DNA of 64,000 nucleotides from NCBI RefSeq assembly GCF_013343005.1, contig NZ_CP054491.1:1151001-1215000 (forward strand). The letters run 5' to 3'. The translations under genes and the position numbers were made by a program. Source of the DNA: Candidatus Reidiella endopervernicosa. Lineage in GTDB: Bacteria > Pseudomonadota > Gammaproteobacteria > GCF-013343005. Position 1 is the first letter of the stretch. Each line of letters starts with the position of its first letter. The notes beneath the pieces were generated by a model that saw only the letters and a list, made by a program, of their open reading frames with translations, was not told the DNA's origin and made no database searches. Shown piece after piece: positions 11,492-21,009 of this stretch.

Positions 11492-12293
11492 TTGTTGGAG
11501 TCTACAAACAGGAGGTGTCGAGTCCGGCTGCTGATTGTGCTGTTGATGTTTGCTGTGCCGACGATGGCCAGTGGCGAGGAGCATTCGCTCGAGTGGTCAA
11601 TCGGCCTGTCACTACTCAACTTCGGTTATGAGGAGTTCGACACCGATGGTCGTTCACTCAATCGAGAGGATGGTTGGCTGCCTGGTATCAGCGCATCAAT
11701 CATCGAGCGTGATGGGGCCTGGTTTGGAGAGGCCCGTGCCTCACTCTATGGCGGTAGTGTCGATTACGATGGTGAAACGCAGAGTGGAGCACCCTTTACT
11801 ACCGAGACCAAAACATGGCTCTTTGATAGTAACTATCGTCTCGGCCACTGGTTTGGTGATGCGCCACGCATCGCGCCCTACATAGGTGTCGGTTACCACC
11901 GCTGGGATCGTGACATCCAGGGAAAAGGGGCGGTGGTCGGTCTCTCTGAGCTTTACCAGTGGGGTTATGGAGGCGGGGGTGGTTGGTGAGCTGGTGTTGG
12001 CCGATCAGGATCGGGTGGTGCTCGATCTGACCCTGCGTCACACCTTCAACGCCAATATGTTGCTGCGTGAAAATGGTGTGCTGCCCAAGGTGCGCCTTGA
12101 GCCGGAAGACGATTTAGGTTGGCGCGGCTCGCTACGCTGGCAGCGCTCGTTGAGTCGTTTCCACCGGCTGCAGTTGGAGTGCGGCTATGAGCGCTGGAAC
12201 CTGGGGCGTAGCGCCACGGTAAGTGGTGTGACCGAGCCGGAGAGTGAAGGTGGAAACTTCTCGGCGGTGCTGTCGCTGATGAAGGCGTTTTAG
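11492..12293 (+). pseudogene. outer-membrane beta-barrel protein, frameshifted at a G run
   Basis: Two overlapping frames make one protein. The first (from a TTG at 11492) encodes a hydrophobic leader ending near TMASGEE and then beta-strand-like alternation up to YQWGYGG, and stops at 11989. The second continues as VVGELVLADQDRVVLDLTLRH and ends in FSAVLSLMKAF at 12293, a typical barrel C-terminus with terminal Phe. The join is a run of five G near 11973-11977; removing one G gives a continuous frame of about 266 aa. The total length (802 bp) is one base too long, in agreement. No family is recognised beyond a small outer-membrane barrel. The start codon is uncertain. The indel could be a sequencing error or phase variation. 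Confidence 0.6.
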
Positions 12294-12295
12294 TT

Positions 12296-13042
12296 CTACT
12301 GGCCACCGCAGACCGGGCAGCCCGGGTCCTTGCGTAGCTTCATACTGCGCCACTCCATGGTCAGTGCATCGAGTAGCAGCAGTCTTCCGCCCAGGGTCTC
12401 ACCCAGTCCGAGCAGTACCTTGATCGCCTCCATCGCCTGGATACTGCCGATAATACCGACCAGCGGTGATAGTACGCCGCTCTCGCTACAGCGCTCACCC
12501 AGTTCACCCTCATCCTTGTAGAGACAGCGGTAGCAGGGGCTGTCATCACGCTCGTTATGAAACACCGAAACCTGACCTTCGAGACGAATCGCGGCGCCTG
12601 AGACCAGTGGTTTTCCGGCCGCAACACAGAGGTCGTTGATCATAAAGCGGGTGGCGAAGTTATCGCAGGCATCGATGACGATATCGACCTTGGCAATCTG
12701 CTCGGCCAGCGCCTGACCCTCAAGCTTCTCGCTGATCGCCTCGATCTCAATCTCTGGGTTGATGTCGTGCAGGGTGTCGCGTGCCGACTCCGCCTTGGAG
12801 CGGCCGAGATCGACGTGGCGGTGGAGGATCTGTCGCTGCAGGTTGGAGAGGTCAACCTCGTCAAAATCACTGATAACCAGTCGACCGACCCCGGCCGCAG
12901 CGAGATAGAGGGCCACCGGTGAACCAAGTCCGCCCAGCCCGATGATCAGTGCGCTCGAGTCGAGCAGACGCTGCTGTCCTTCGTATCCGACCTGTGGCAT
13001 CAGAATCTGACGGCTGTAACGGAGTAGTTGTGGGTCATCCAT
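12296..13042 (-). CDS. moeB: molybdopterin-synthase adenylyltransferase / ThiF-MoeB-HesA E1-like enzyme
   Basis: This enzyme adenylates the C-terminal glycine of a ubiquitin-like sulfur carrier (MoaD, ThiS or similar). With the start at 13042 (MDDPQLLRYSRQI) the protein is 248 aa, as for E. coli MoeB (249); a longer TTG start at 13105 is less likely. Motifs are the nucleotide-binding GLGGLG (residues 35-40), DFDEVDLSNLQRQ, the zinc cysteines CYRC and CPVC (the latter at 242-245), and ERCSESGVLSPLVG, where MoeB has its conserved Cys. It converges on the beta-barrel gene, 2 bp away. The JAMM peptidase at 10973-11380 is a likely functional partner. Confidence 0.9.
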   Translation of the reverse strand: MDDPQLLRYSRQILMPQVGYEGQQRLLDSSALIIGLGGLGSPVALYLAAAGVGRLVISDFDEVDLSNLQRQILHRHVDLGRSKAESARDTLHDINPEIEIEAISEKLEGQALAEQIAKVDIVIDACDNFATRFMINDLCVAAGKPLVSGAAIRLEGQVSVFHNERDDSPCYRCLYKDEGELGERCSESGVLSPLVGIIGSIQAMEAIKVLLGLGETLGGRLLLLDALTMEWRSMKLRKDPGCPVCGGQ

Positions 13043-13164
13043 AGCGGTATCCAGCAGGTTTGTTGGGGAATCGGTTGATGGCGTGTCAGAGGGTGAAGAT
13101 AGCAAAAACAGAGGCTACGGAGAGAAGCCTTTCTGTCGAATCGGAGCGAAAGGTTTGGAGGTGG

Positions 13165-13575
13165 TTAGAGGTACTTACGCCAGTGGGTCGGGCGCTCATC
13201 ACGACAGCCGTGTCGGATGCGCTGATAGCGGTTGATGAAGATCTCGCGGGTGCAGTTATCGTTGTCGCGACAGCAGCCGAGATTGGCGCGCTGGGTCTCT
13301 TCGGTGTAGTGGTAGAGAGCGCGTTTAAGCTTGTTGAGTAGGTTGCTGCTGATGTGGAAGCCGAGTTCGATCAGGGCGTCTTCGATGATTTTTAGTGAGA
13401 TGAGCTGCAGGTTGTAGCTGATATGCAGCGTGCCCTTTTCACTGACACGCAGGTGGTGAACCCCTTCGATATCGCTGAGCAGTAGTAGTGCTGTCTGCCC
13501 CTGGTTTTTGTCGAAGTGGAGCTCGCAGAAGATAATTTCGCGGTGCTTGATCAGCCCGTCTTTATCGTTATCCAT
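13165..13575 (-). CDS. unknown small protein with a C-terminal cysteine cluster
   Basis: No family was recognised. The 136-residue protein starts MDNDKDGLIKHREIIFCEL and has two parts. Residues about 10-75 have alternating strands and helices with LRVSEKGTLHISYNL and SLKIIEDALIELGF, a beta-alpha-beta arrangement resembling heavy-metal-associated (ferredoxin-like) domains but without the CxxC of copper chaperones. The C-terminal part has GCCRDNDNC, a further lone Cys and many basic residues. It lies between prmC (31 bp away) and moeB on the same strand. The CCxxxxxC cluster might bind metal; this is inference only. Confidence 0.7.
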   Translation of the reverse strand: MDNDKDGLIKHREIIFCELHFDKNQGQTALLLLSDIEGVHHLRVSEKGTLHISYNLQLISLKIIEDALIELGFHISSNLLNKLKRALYHYTEETQRANLGCCRDNDNCTREIFINRYQRIRHGCRDERPTHWRKYL

Positions 13576-13606
13576 AGGCCCAATCCTAGTCCTATGGGGG
13601 TAAGAA

Positions 13607-14446
13607 TCAAGCGGTTTTTTGTCCGCAGCTGGTGCGGATGTGGCCGCCGAGGTCGCGCTGCTGGCTGATGTTGGCGTAGCCCATCTCTGTTAGTAGTCCA
13701 TGCACAGGTTCGGCTTGGTTATAGCCATGCTCCAGGCAGAGATGGCCGTTTGGCTTGAGGTGGTTAAGGGCGCAGACGGCGATTTGGCGAATATCATCGA
13801 GTCCGTCGCTGCCGGAGGCGAGTGCGCTGAGCGGCTCAAATCGAACGTCACCCTGGTGCAGGTGAGGATCATCCGCTTCGATATAGGGGGGGTTGGAGAG
13901 GATCATCTCATACTGTTCCTCTTGCAGTGGCGTACACCAGCTGCCGAGTCGAAATTCGATGTTATTAATCGCATGTCGCTCGGCGTTCTGCTGTGCCACG
14001 CTGAGCGCAGCCTCGGAACGGTCGGTGGCGATGAGATGGCAGGCTGGGCGCTCGTGAGCGATCGCCAGTGAAATTGCACCGCTACCGGTGCCAAGATCGG
14101 CGATCGTCCACTGGGCATCGACGGGGATAATCGTCAGTGCGGACTCAACCAGTGTTTCGGTGTCGGGGCGTGGAATCAGGGTGTCTGCGGTGACCTTCAG
14201 TGCGAGTGACCAGAACTCGCGTTGCCCAATCAGGTGGGCGACCGGGCGCCCCTCGGCTCGCGCTGCAATTAACGCCCGAAAGCGGGACTCAGTATCGCTA
14301 TCAAGATGCTTCTCGGGCCAGGCGCGAAGATAGGTGCGCGACTTGTCGAGGATATGGCAGAGCAGCAGTTCGGCATCGAGCTGTGGACTCTCCGAGTGAC
14401 TCTCTAGCTGTTGTGTGGCCCACTTAAGTTGCGATTCGATGTCCAT
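13607..14446 (-). CDS. prmC: peptide chain release factor N5-glutamine methyltransferase
   Basis: PrmC methylates the Gln of the GGQ motif in release factors RF1 and RF2, using S-adenosylmethionine. The 279-residue protein has an N-terminal helical bundle and a Rossmann methyltransferase domain with ADLGTGSGAISLAIA (SAM loop) and the catalytic SNPPYIEADDPHL. It lies 40 bp after prfA on the same strand, so the enzyme and its substrate are encoded together, the usual gammaproteobacterial arrangement. Confidence 0.97.
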   Translation of the reverse strand: MDIESQLKWATQQLESHSESPQLDAELLLCHILDKSRTYLRAWPEKHLDSDTESRFRALIAARAEGRPVAHLIGQREFWSLALKVTADTLIPRPDTETLVESALTIIPVDAQWTIADLGTGSGAISLAIAHERPACHLIATDRSEAALSVAQQNAERHAINNIEFRLGSWCTPLQEEQYEMILSNPPYIEADDPHLHQGDVRFEPLSALASGSDGLDDIRQIAVCALNHLKPNGHLCLEHGYNQAEPVHGLLTEMGYANISQQRDLGGHIRTSCGQKTA

Positions 14447-14486
14447 GTTATGTGCAGCTCAGATCGGGCCGTGGTGCGCCAGAAAA

Positions 14487-15572
14487 TCAGTCGTCGGCAA
14501 GAGCGGCGAGCTGGTCGGCCTGATACTCGTTGATCAGTGGATCGATGATGGCGGAGATACCACCCTGTAGCACCTCATCGAGCTTGTAGAGGGTCAGGTT
14601 GATTCGGTGGTCGGTAACACGTCCCTGCGGGAAGTTGTAGGTGCGAATGCGCTCGGAACGGTCGCCACTACCGACCAGTAGCTTGCGGGTTGCAGCGTTC
14701 TCGCTCGCCTGCTTCTCCTGCTCACTATTGAGCAGGCGCGCCTTTAATAGCGACATCGCGCGGGCGCGATTCTTGTGCTGTGAGCGCTCGTCCTGACACT
14801 CAACCACCACTCCGGTTGGCAGATGGGTAATGCGCACCGCAGAGTCGGTCTTGTTGACGTGCTGACCACCGGCGCCAGAGGCTCGGTAGGTGTCGACCTT
14901 GAGATCAGCGGTGTTGATCTCGATCTCCTCCACCTCATCGACCTCGGGCAGAATGGCGACGGTGCAGGCCGAGGTGTGGATGCGTCCCTGCGATTCGGTC
15001 TCGGGTACACGCTGTACACGATGGGCACCCGATTCGAATTTGAGGCGCGAGAAGGCGCCCTTGCCGATCACTCGCGCGATCACCTCTTTGTAACCGCCGT
15101 GTTCACCCTCGTTTTCGCTCAGTACCTCGATCTGCCAGCGCTGATTTTCGGCGTAACGGCTGTACATGCGGAACAGGTCTCCAGCGAACAGCGCTGCCTC
15201 ATCGCCGCCAGTGCCGGCGCGGATTTCAAGAAAGATATTGCTGCCGTCGCGTGGGTCTGTCGGTAGCAGCAACTTCTGTAGCTCCAGCTCCAGTTCGTCG
15301 CGACTCGCCTGCGCACTGCTCAGCTCATCCTCGGCCATGGCGCGCATCTCAGCATCATCATCCTTGAGCATCTCGTTGGCACTCTCGATATCATCGAGCG
15401 TGCCTTGATAGCGTTTGTAACTCTTCTCAAGCGGTTCGAGCTGCGCATACTCACGCGAGAGATCGCGGAAACGGTTCTGGTTGCTGATGATCTCGGCATC
15501 GGAGAGCAGTGCACCGATCTCTTCGAAGCGTTCGCTCAGATTCTCGAGCTTGAGCTGGATCGAGGCCTTCAC
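14487..15572 (-). CDS. prfA: peptide chain release factor 1
   Basis: RF1 recognises UAA and UAG stop codons and triggers peptidyl-tRNA hydrolysis. The 361-residue protein has an N-terminal coiled coil, the [10 protein letters not shown] stretch before the codon-recognition region, and the GGQ motif in [19 protein letters not shown]. Its length is typical. The ATG overlaps the hemA stop by 4 bp, so it is coupled to hemA and followed by prmC. Confidence 0.98.
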   Translation of the reverse strand: MKASIQLKLENLSERFEEIGALLSDAEIISNQNRFRDLSREYAQLEPLEKSYKRYQGTLDDIESANEMLKDDDAEMRAMAEDELSSAQASRDELELELQKLLLPTDPRDGSNIFLEIRAGTGGDEAALFAGDLFRMYSRYAENQRWQIEVLSENEGEHGGYKEVIARVIGKGAFSRLKFESGAHRVQRVPETESQGRIHTSACTVAILPEVDEVEEIEINTADLKVDTYRASGAGGQHVNKTDSAVRITHLPTGVVVECQDERSQHKNRARAMSLLKARLLNSEQEKQASENAATRKLLVGSGDRSERIRTYNFPQGRVTDHRINLTLYKLDEVLQGGISAIIDPLINEYQADQLAALADD

Positions 15573-16843
15573 GACTCACCCTCCTGTGCTTCGGGTAGAT
15601 CAAGCAGTTGGCGGGCGTTCTCGATCAGATCGTTACGTCCCTCGAAACCGGCCTGTTTGATCTGCGCGCAGGGCTGGTGCAGCAGCTTGTTGGTCAGGGT
15701 GTTAGCGAGCCAGCGCATCACATCCTCGTTCGATTTGCCCTTGGAGAGCTGTGATAGCGCCTTCTCCATCAGCTCGTCTCGACACGCCTCGGCGCGACCG
15801 CGGTACTCGCGGATCAGGGAGACGGTGTCGAGCGAGCGCAGCCAGTTCATGAAATGGCTCGCCTGGATCTCGACGATATCCTCGGCCTGTTTGGCCGCCT
15901 CCTGGCGCGACTTGAGGTTCTCCTGAATCACCTCCTGCAGGTCATCGACGGTGTAGAGATAGACGTCGTTGAGTTCTGCCACCGACGGGTCGATATCACG
16001 CGGTACGGCGATGTCGACCATAAAGATCGGGCGGTGCTTGCGCTGTTTGAGTGCTTGCTTGACCGGCTCCTTGTGCAGGATTGGCTCCTGACTGGCGGTG
16101 GATGCGATAACGATATCGGCCTCGGCCAGATGGGCGGGTAGTTCATCGAGTGCGATGGCGTAACCGTCGTACTGACTGGCCAGTGTGTGCGCACGTTCGG
16201 CGGTGCGGTTGGCGACGATAATCCGGCCAATGCCGTTCTCGTGCAGATGCTGGGCGGCGAGCTCAATCGTCTCGCCCGCGCCGAGCAGCATTACCGTCTG
16301 TTCATTCAGCTCGCCAAAGATCTGCTTGGCGAGGCTGACGGCGGCGAAGGCAACCGAGACCGGACTGGAGCCGATCGCGGTATCGGTGCGAACCTGTTTG
16401 GCCACCGAGAAGGTGTGGTGGAAGAGGCGTTCCAGCAGGCTGCCGGTAGTGCCAGCATCAACCGCGTGCTGATAGGCGGTTTTGATCTGTCCCAGAATCT
16501 GCGGCTCACCGAGAATCAACGAATCGAGGCCGCTGGCCACGCGCAGCATGTGCTGTACCGCATCAATGTCGGGATGGAGGTAGACGTAGGGTTCAATCTC
16601 GCTACGCTCAAGGTTGTGGAACTCACAGAGCCAATCGATGATCTGATCACTACTCTGCTGCTTGTCGAGGCGGCAGTAGAGTTCGGTGCGATTACAGGTA
16701 GAGAGCAGCGCGGCCTCAGCCACTCCGGGCTGCTGATTAAGCGCCGTCAGCGCTCTCTGTAGATCCTCGGGGGCGAAGGTCACACGCTCACGAATCTCCA
16801 CAGGCGCAGTACGGTGGTTGATGCCGAGGGTGACAAATGACAT
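15569..16843 (-). CDS. hemA: glutamyl-tRNA reductase
   Basis: HemA reduces Glu-tRNA(Glu) to glutamate-1-semialdehyde, the first step of the C5 tetrapyrrole pathway; the next enzyme, HemL, is encoded in this window at 48534-49817. The 424-residue protein has the catalytic Cys in [12 protein letters not shown], the [22 protein letters not shown] region (seen as [15 protein letters not shown]), the NADPH-binding [12 protein letters not shown] and a C-terminal dimerisation helix. The start at 16843 ([14 protein letters not shown]) matches the family. It is the first gene of hemA-prfA-prmC and diverges from the TPR lipoprotein gene. Confidence 0.98.
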   Translation of the reverse strand: MSFVTLGINHRTAPVEIRERVTFAPEDLQRALTALNQQPGVAEAALLSTCNRTELYCRLDKQQSSDQIIDWLCEFHNLERSEIEPYVYLHPDIDAVQHMLRVASGLDSLILGEPQILGQIKTAYQHAVDAGTTGSLLERLFHHTFSVAKQVRTDTAIGSSPVSVAFAAVSLAKQIFGELNEQTVMLLGAGETIELAAQHLHENGIGRIIVANRTAERAHTLASQYDGYAIALDELPAHLAEADIVIASTASQEPILHKEPVKQALKQRKHRPIFMVDIAVPRDIDPSVAELNDVYLYTVDDLQEVIQENLKSRQEAAKQAEDIVEIQASHFMNWLRSLDTVSLIREYRGRAEACRDELMEKALSQLSKGKSNEDVMRWLANTLTNKLLHQPCAQIKQAGFEGRNDLIENARQLLDLPEAQEGES

Positions 16844-16985
16844 GAATTGGTCAATCTATTAAAACGGACGGGAAATTTTGCGTGATGCGCTCAATGATTA
16901 CAAGCAACAGAATGGATAGTGGGCGAGAAAGGGATATATTTTACGGTATAGTGCCTCATCGACCCCATCGAGTGGAGGAAAGGGC

Positions 16986-18740
16986 TTGATTCCTGTTACC
17001 AAATACCTGCGTGCACCGTTGTTGTTGCTGATCTGCGGCTGGCTGTCGGCCTGTGCACAACTGCCTGAACAGACGCAGGGCGTGGCAGATGAGGGGGAGA
17101 GTGAAAAGAGTGCGGTGACTACCGCGAGCCCGGACGCGGAGAGCGCTAGCGGCTCAATCTCTCCGGAGCTGCTCTATACGCTGTTGATCGCCGAGGTGGC
17201 GGGGCAGCGCAAGGACTATGGTCTGGCCGTTGCCCACTACATCAAGGCGGCCTATCTCAGTGAAGATCCACAGATAGCCAAGCGCGCGACTCGTACGGCG
17301 CTGTTTGCACGCAATGGGGCGGCGGCGATTGATGGTGCCAAACGCTGGGTTGAGCTGGCGCCAGAGGCCATCGATGCCCGTCACCTGTTGGTGGTTCTGG
17401 CGTTGCGAAGTGGTGACGAGGAGCTGGCGCTGGATAATCTGGAGGCGATGGTTGCTCAGGACGGTGAGGCGGGGGTTGGGCGTGCGCTGAACCTCGCCAG
17501 TGCATCGTTCGCAAATAATGAAGAGCGTAAGCGGGCGTTATTGGTGATGGGCAAGCTGGCACAAAATCATCCGGAAAATGCCTCGGTCCACTACGCCTTC
17601 GCCAATCTTGCGCTGAGTGCCAATCAGGCCAAGGCAGCTGTAGAGGGTGCAGATCAGGCGTTGACGCTTAAGCCGGGCTGGCCTGAGGCGCGCTCGGTGC
17701 GTGGTCGGGCGCTGATTAAACTGGGCGATGTCGATGCGGGGCTGGCAGTGTTGGCCGCGTTGGTTGACGAGATGCCAGATTCCGAGCTCTATCGACTCAC
17801 CTATGCTCGGGCGTTGTTGGTGGCGGAGCGTCAGAGTGATGCGCTGAAACAGTTCCAGATCCTGACCGAGAAGAATCCCGACAATAGCGATGTTGCCTTT
17901 GCCTATGGGTTGTTGCTGATCGATGCCGGGGAGGTCGAGACGGCGAAACCGGTCTTTCAGGGGCTGATCGAACGTCGCCAGCGCCTGCACGATGCACACT
18001 ACTTTCTTGGTCGTATCGAGGAACAGTTGGAGAATCATCGCAAGGCGATCGACCACTATGCGGTGGTCGTTGCAGGCGAGCGACTCTACGACGCACAGCT
18101 GCGGGTGGCACGGCTCTGGTACCGCCTTGGCAATCTCGATAAAGGGCGTGAACACCTGAAGAAGCTGCGTGATCACAATCCCGAATTTGCGGTGCCATTC
18201 TTTGAGGCAGAGGCAGCGTTACTGCAGGACTCAGGTGCCTATGAGGAGGCGATGAAGCTCTACGATGAAGCGTTGTTGTCCCACCCGGAGAACGCGGATC
18301 TGCTCTATGCGCGTGCCTTGACTGCGGAGAAGATCGGGCGCATCGATCTGCTGGAACGCGATCTGCGCAAGATCCTCGAGAAGAACCCTGAAGATACACG
18401 CAGCCTCAATGCGCTGGGTTATACCCTGGTCGATAAGACCGAACGTTATCAAGAGGCGAAGCAGCTAATCGAACACGCCTACCGTCTGCAGCCGAAGGAG
18501 CCATCGATTCTCGATAGCATGGGGTGGCTCAACTATCGGCTGGGTAATCACGAACAGGCGATCGATTTTCTACGCAAGGCGCTGAGTAATCTGCAGGATG
18601 GTGAAATTGCTGCCCACCTTGGTGAGGTACTCTGGGTGAGTGGTGAGCAGGATGAGGCGCGTCAGATCTGGAAAAAGGCAATTGATATCGAGCCTGATAA
18701 CAAGATCCTCAAACGAGTCATGGAGCGGTTCCTGAAGTGA
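16986..18740 (+). CDS. TPR-repeat lipoprotein upstream of ispE
   Basis: This is a 584-residue predicted lipoprotein with many tetratricopeptide repeats. The start is TTG at 16986 with a strong GGAGGAAAGG site before it; the leader ends in a lipobox LSAC (Cys at about residue 23). TPR units run from about residue 60 to the C-terminus, the best seen in the last third (NALGYTLVDKTERYQEA, ILDSMGWLNYRLGNHEQAI, HLGEVLWVSGEQDEARQ). Homologous TPR proteins sit at the hemA-lolB-ispE locus in many gammaproteobacteria. It may act as a periplasmic assembly or scaffold protein, but its precise role is unknown. The usual lolB gene does not follow it. Confidence 0.9.
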   Translation: MIPVTKYLRAPLLLLICGWLSACAQLPEQTQGVADEGESEKSAVTTASPDAESASGSISPELLYTLLIAEVAGQRKDYGLAVAHYIKAAYLSEDPQIAKRATRTALFARNGAAAIDGAKRWVELAPEAIDARHLLVVLALRSGDEELALDNLEAMVAQDGEAGVGRALNLASASFANNEERKRALLVMGKLAQNHPENASVHYAFANLALSANQAKAAVEGADQALTLKPGWPEARSVRGRALIKLGDVDAGLAVLAALVDEMPDSELYRLTYARALLVAERQSDALKQFQILTEKNPDNSDVAFAYGLLLIDAGEVETAKPVFQGLIERRQRLHDAHYFLGRIEEQLENHRKAIDHYAVVVAGERLYDAQLRVARLWYRLGNLDKGREHLKKLRDHNPEFAVPFFEAEAALLQDSGAYEEAMKLYDEALLSHPENADLLYARALTAEKIGRIDLLERDLRKILEKNPEDTRSLNALGYTLVDKTERYQEAKQLIEHAYRLQPKEPSILDSMGWLNYRLGNHEQAIDFLRKALSNLQDGEIAAHLGEVLWVSGEQDEARQIWKKAIDIEPDNKILKRVMERFLK

Positions 18741-18795
18741 GGCTGCTCTGCATAGCGGTCAGCGCTAGAATTTAGTACCTGATCAGATCTTATCG

Positions 18796-19647
18796 ATGGA
18801 TACGTCAAACGCCGACGGTTGGCCTGCACCCGCCAAGCTGAACCTTTTCCTACATATCACGGGCCGTCGTGACGACGGCTATCATCTGCTGCAAACCCTG
18901 TTTCAATTTGTCGATTATGGCGACACGCTGACCTTTCATCTGCGTGAAGATGGGGTGATCTCACGCCGCTCAGCGCTCGCTGGTGTGCCGCCCGAGACCG
19001 ATCTGGTGGTGCGTGCAGCTCGAGCACTGCAGGGGCATTGCAATGCCGCGCTGGGGGTCGATATCGAGGTAGACAAACATCTGCCGATGGGCGGTGGCCT
19101 GGGTGGGGGCAGTTCAGATGCCGCCACTACGCTGGTGGCGTTGAACCATCTCTGGGGCTGTGGGCTTGATCAGGATCAGCTGGCCGAGCTTGGTATTGGG
19201 CTTGGTGCTGACGTGCCGGTGTTTGTGCGTGGATTGGCTGCCTGGGCGGAGGGTGTGGGTGAAAAACTGCAGCCGGTCAGTGTGCCTGAGCCCTGGTATC
19301 TGGTGGTCACTCCTCCGGTGGCCGTCGCAACCGCTACAGTTTTTGGTGCTTCGGAATTGACACGCGATTGCCCTCCCATCACAATACGCGACTTTCTCTC
19401 TGGCGAGGGGAGGAATGTCTGTGAGCCGGTAGTAAGAGCAAACTACCCCGAGGTCGATAACGCAATGCGTTGGCTTGCCAAATATGGTGAGCCACTAATG
19501 ACCGGAACGGGGGCGTGTATCTTTGTCGCCTTTGAGCAGCAGCAGCAGGCGCGAGCGGTGCTCGATCAGCTGCCTGCAGGATTGAACGGTTTTGTCGCCA
19601 AGGGTGCGAACCGTTCTCCGCTTCTCGATCGGCTCGAGACAGCATAG
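18796..19647 (+). CDS. ispE: 4-diphosphocytidyl-2-C-methyl-D-erythritol kinase
   Basis: IspE phosphorylates CDP-ME in the MEP isoprenoid pathway. The 283-residue GHMP kinase starts with WPAPAKLNLFLHITGRRDDGYH and has the ATP loop PMGGGLGGGSSDAATTL near residue 97 and a C-terminal GTGACIFVAF motif. It begins 55 bp after the TPR lipoprotein gene, and tRNA-Gln starts only 6 bp after its stop, so they may be co-transcribed. Confidence 0.97.
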   Translation: MDTSNADGWPAPAKLNLFLHITGRRDDGYHLLQTLFQFVDYGDTLTFHLREDGVISRRSALAGVPPETDLVVRAARALQGHCNAALGVDIEVDKHLPMGGGLGGGSSDAATTLVALNHLWGCGLDQDQLAELGIGLGADVPVFVRGLAAWAEGVGEKLQPVSVPEPWYLVVTPPVAVATATVFGASELTRDCPPITIRDFLSGEGRNVCEPVVRANYPEVDNAMRWLAKYGEPLMTGTGACIFVAFEQQQQARAVLDQLPAGLNGFVAKGANRSPLLDRLETA

Positions 19648-19653
19648 ATTTTT

Positions 19654-19728
19654 TGGGGTGTCGCCAAGCGGTAAGGCACGGGGTTTTGATCTCCGCATAC
19701 CCAGGTTCGAATCCTGGCACCCCAGCCA
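19654..19728 (+). tRNA. tRNA-Gln (TTG)
   Basis: A 75-base cloverleaf: acceptor TGGGGTG pairs with CACCCCA, the D arm contains AAGCGGTAAGGC, the anticodon loop TTTTGAT has anticodon TTG, the T arm is CCAGG TTCGAAT CCTGG, and the CCA end is encoded. It sits between ispE and prs, the conserved gammaproteobacterial location. Its last 19 bases are repeated downstream at 19865. Confidence 0.96.
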
Positions 19729-19904
19729 TATTAATCTGCCGCAGGCAGTCGTCGCAGCAGAGGGGCGCCAGGATGAGAACCAGCAAGGTTCGACCGGCGA
19801 CCAAGGGAGCCGGAACAGCGAGCAAAGCGAGCTGGCCCGCAGGGCGAAGGACGTAGTCCTGAGTAATCCTGGCACCCCAGCCATTTTAAACTGCCCTGGG
19901 CAGT
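19710..19904 (+). repeat. direct duplication of the tRNA-Gln 3' end with its downstream hairpin
   Basis: The 20 bases at 19710-19729 (tRNA 3' end plus one base) recur exactly at 19865-19884. Each copy is followed by a short A/T spacer and a hairpin CTGCC-NNN-GGCAG (19736-19748 and 19891-19903). The 135 bp between the exact repeats hold no gene. The arrangement resembles attL/attR of an element integrated at a tRNA 3' end and then lost, or a tandem duplication of the tRNA tail and terminator. Confidence 0.7.
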
Positions 19905-19942
19905 GACCATTAATATGTTGATACGACCTAGGTGGATCAGAC

Positions 19943-20902
19943 ATGTCAGATAGCAAGATGATGGTATTCACGGGTAACTCGAACCCGAAGCTTGCGCAGG
20001 ATATTGTCAACCATCTGCGGATGCCGCTCGGAAAGGCGGTCACGGGACAGTTCAGCGACGGTGAGGTGATGGTCGAGATTATGGAGAACGTCCGTGGTAA
20101 GGATGTCTTCATTGTGCAGCCGACCTGTAAGCCAACCAATGACAATTTGATGGAGCTGATGGTGATGGTCGACGCACTACGTCGCTCATCAGCGGCTCGC
20201 GTTACCGCAGTGATCCCTTACTTTGGTTATGCACGTCAGGATCGTCGACCGCGCTCTGCCAGGGTGCCGATAACTGCCAAGGTGGTTGCGGATATGTTGA
20301 CCAATGTCGGTGCTGATCGTCTGTTAACCGTTGATCTGCATGCCGACCAGATTCAGGGCTTCTTCGGGATTCCTGTCGATAATGTTTACGCTTCACCAAT
20401 TTTGCTGGGTGATATCTGGCGCAATAAAAATGATGGTGAAGACCTGATGGTGGTCTCGCCTGATGTGGGGGGGGTGGTGCGTGCACGCGCGCTGGCCAAG
20501 CGTCTCGATGATGCCGATTTGGCGATTATCGACAAACGTCGACCTATGGCTAACGTGGCGCAGGTGATGCATATCATCGGAGATGTCGAAGGACGTTCAT
20601 GCATCCTGGTCGATGATCTGGTCGATACAGCGGGCACGCTCTGTCAGGCGGCGAAGGCGCTCAAGGAGCACGGCGCAGCCAGTGTTAAGGCCTATATCAC
20701 CCATCCGGTGCTCTCCGGGCCGGCGGTCGATAATCTCGATAACTCTGAGCTTGATGAGCTGGTAGTGACCGACACCATCCCGCTCAATGAGCAGGCGCGG
20801 GCATCAACAAAGATTCGTCAGCTTTCGCTTGCCGAGATGCTGGGCGAGACGATGCTGCGTATTAGTAATGAGGAGTCGGTTAGCACCCTCTTCATGGATT
20901 AG
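19943..20902 (+). CDS. prs: ribose-phosphate pyrophosphokinase
   Basis: Prs makes PRPP from ribose-5-phosphate and ATP for purine, pyrimidine, histidine and tryptophan synthesis. The 319-residue protein contains the family motifs [34 protein letters not shown] (ATP/ribose site), [12 protein letters not shown], and the PRPP loop [14 protein letters not shown]. The start at 19943 gives [12 protein letters not shown]. It lies in the conserved order ispE, tRNA-Gln, prs, rplY. Confidence 0.98.
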   Translation: MSDSKMMVFTGNSNPKLAQDIVNHLRMPLGKAVTGQFSDGEVMVEIMENVRGKDVFIVQPTCKPTNDNLMELMVMVDALRRSSAARVTAVIPYFGYARQDRRPRSARVPITAKVVADMLTNVGADRLLTVDLHADQIQGFFGIPVDNVYASPILLGDIWRNKNDGEDLMVVSPDVGGVVRARALAKRLDDADLAIIDKRRPMANVAQVMHIIGDVEGRSCILVDDLVDTAGTLCQAAKALKEHGAASVKAYITHPVLSGPAVDNLDNSELDELVVTDTIPLNEQARASTKIRQLSLAEMLGETMLRISNEESVSTLFMD

Positions 20903-21009
20903 TTTTTTATCGTTCGGCGAGAGCCGGACAGATGTAGCTGCTGAACCTGGTCGCGGGGGAGGCAAACCAGCCACCCAGTGTGGCGTTTTTTTACTTTAGG
21001 AGAAGTACC

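Noticed and set aside
19379..20145. Long minus-strand frames across ispE, tRNA-Gln and the duplicated tail
   Set aside because: They are antisense to a tRNA and conserved genes; the apparent peptide GVPGFEPGYAE is the usual mistranslation of a tRNA.
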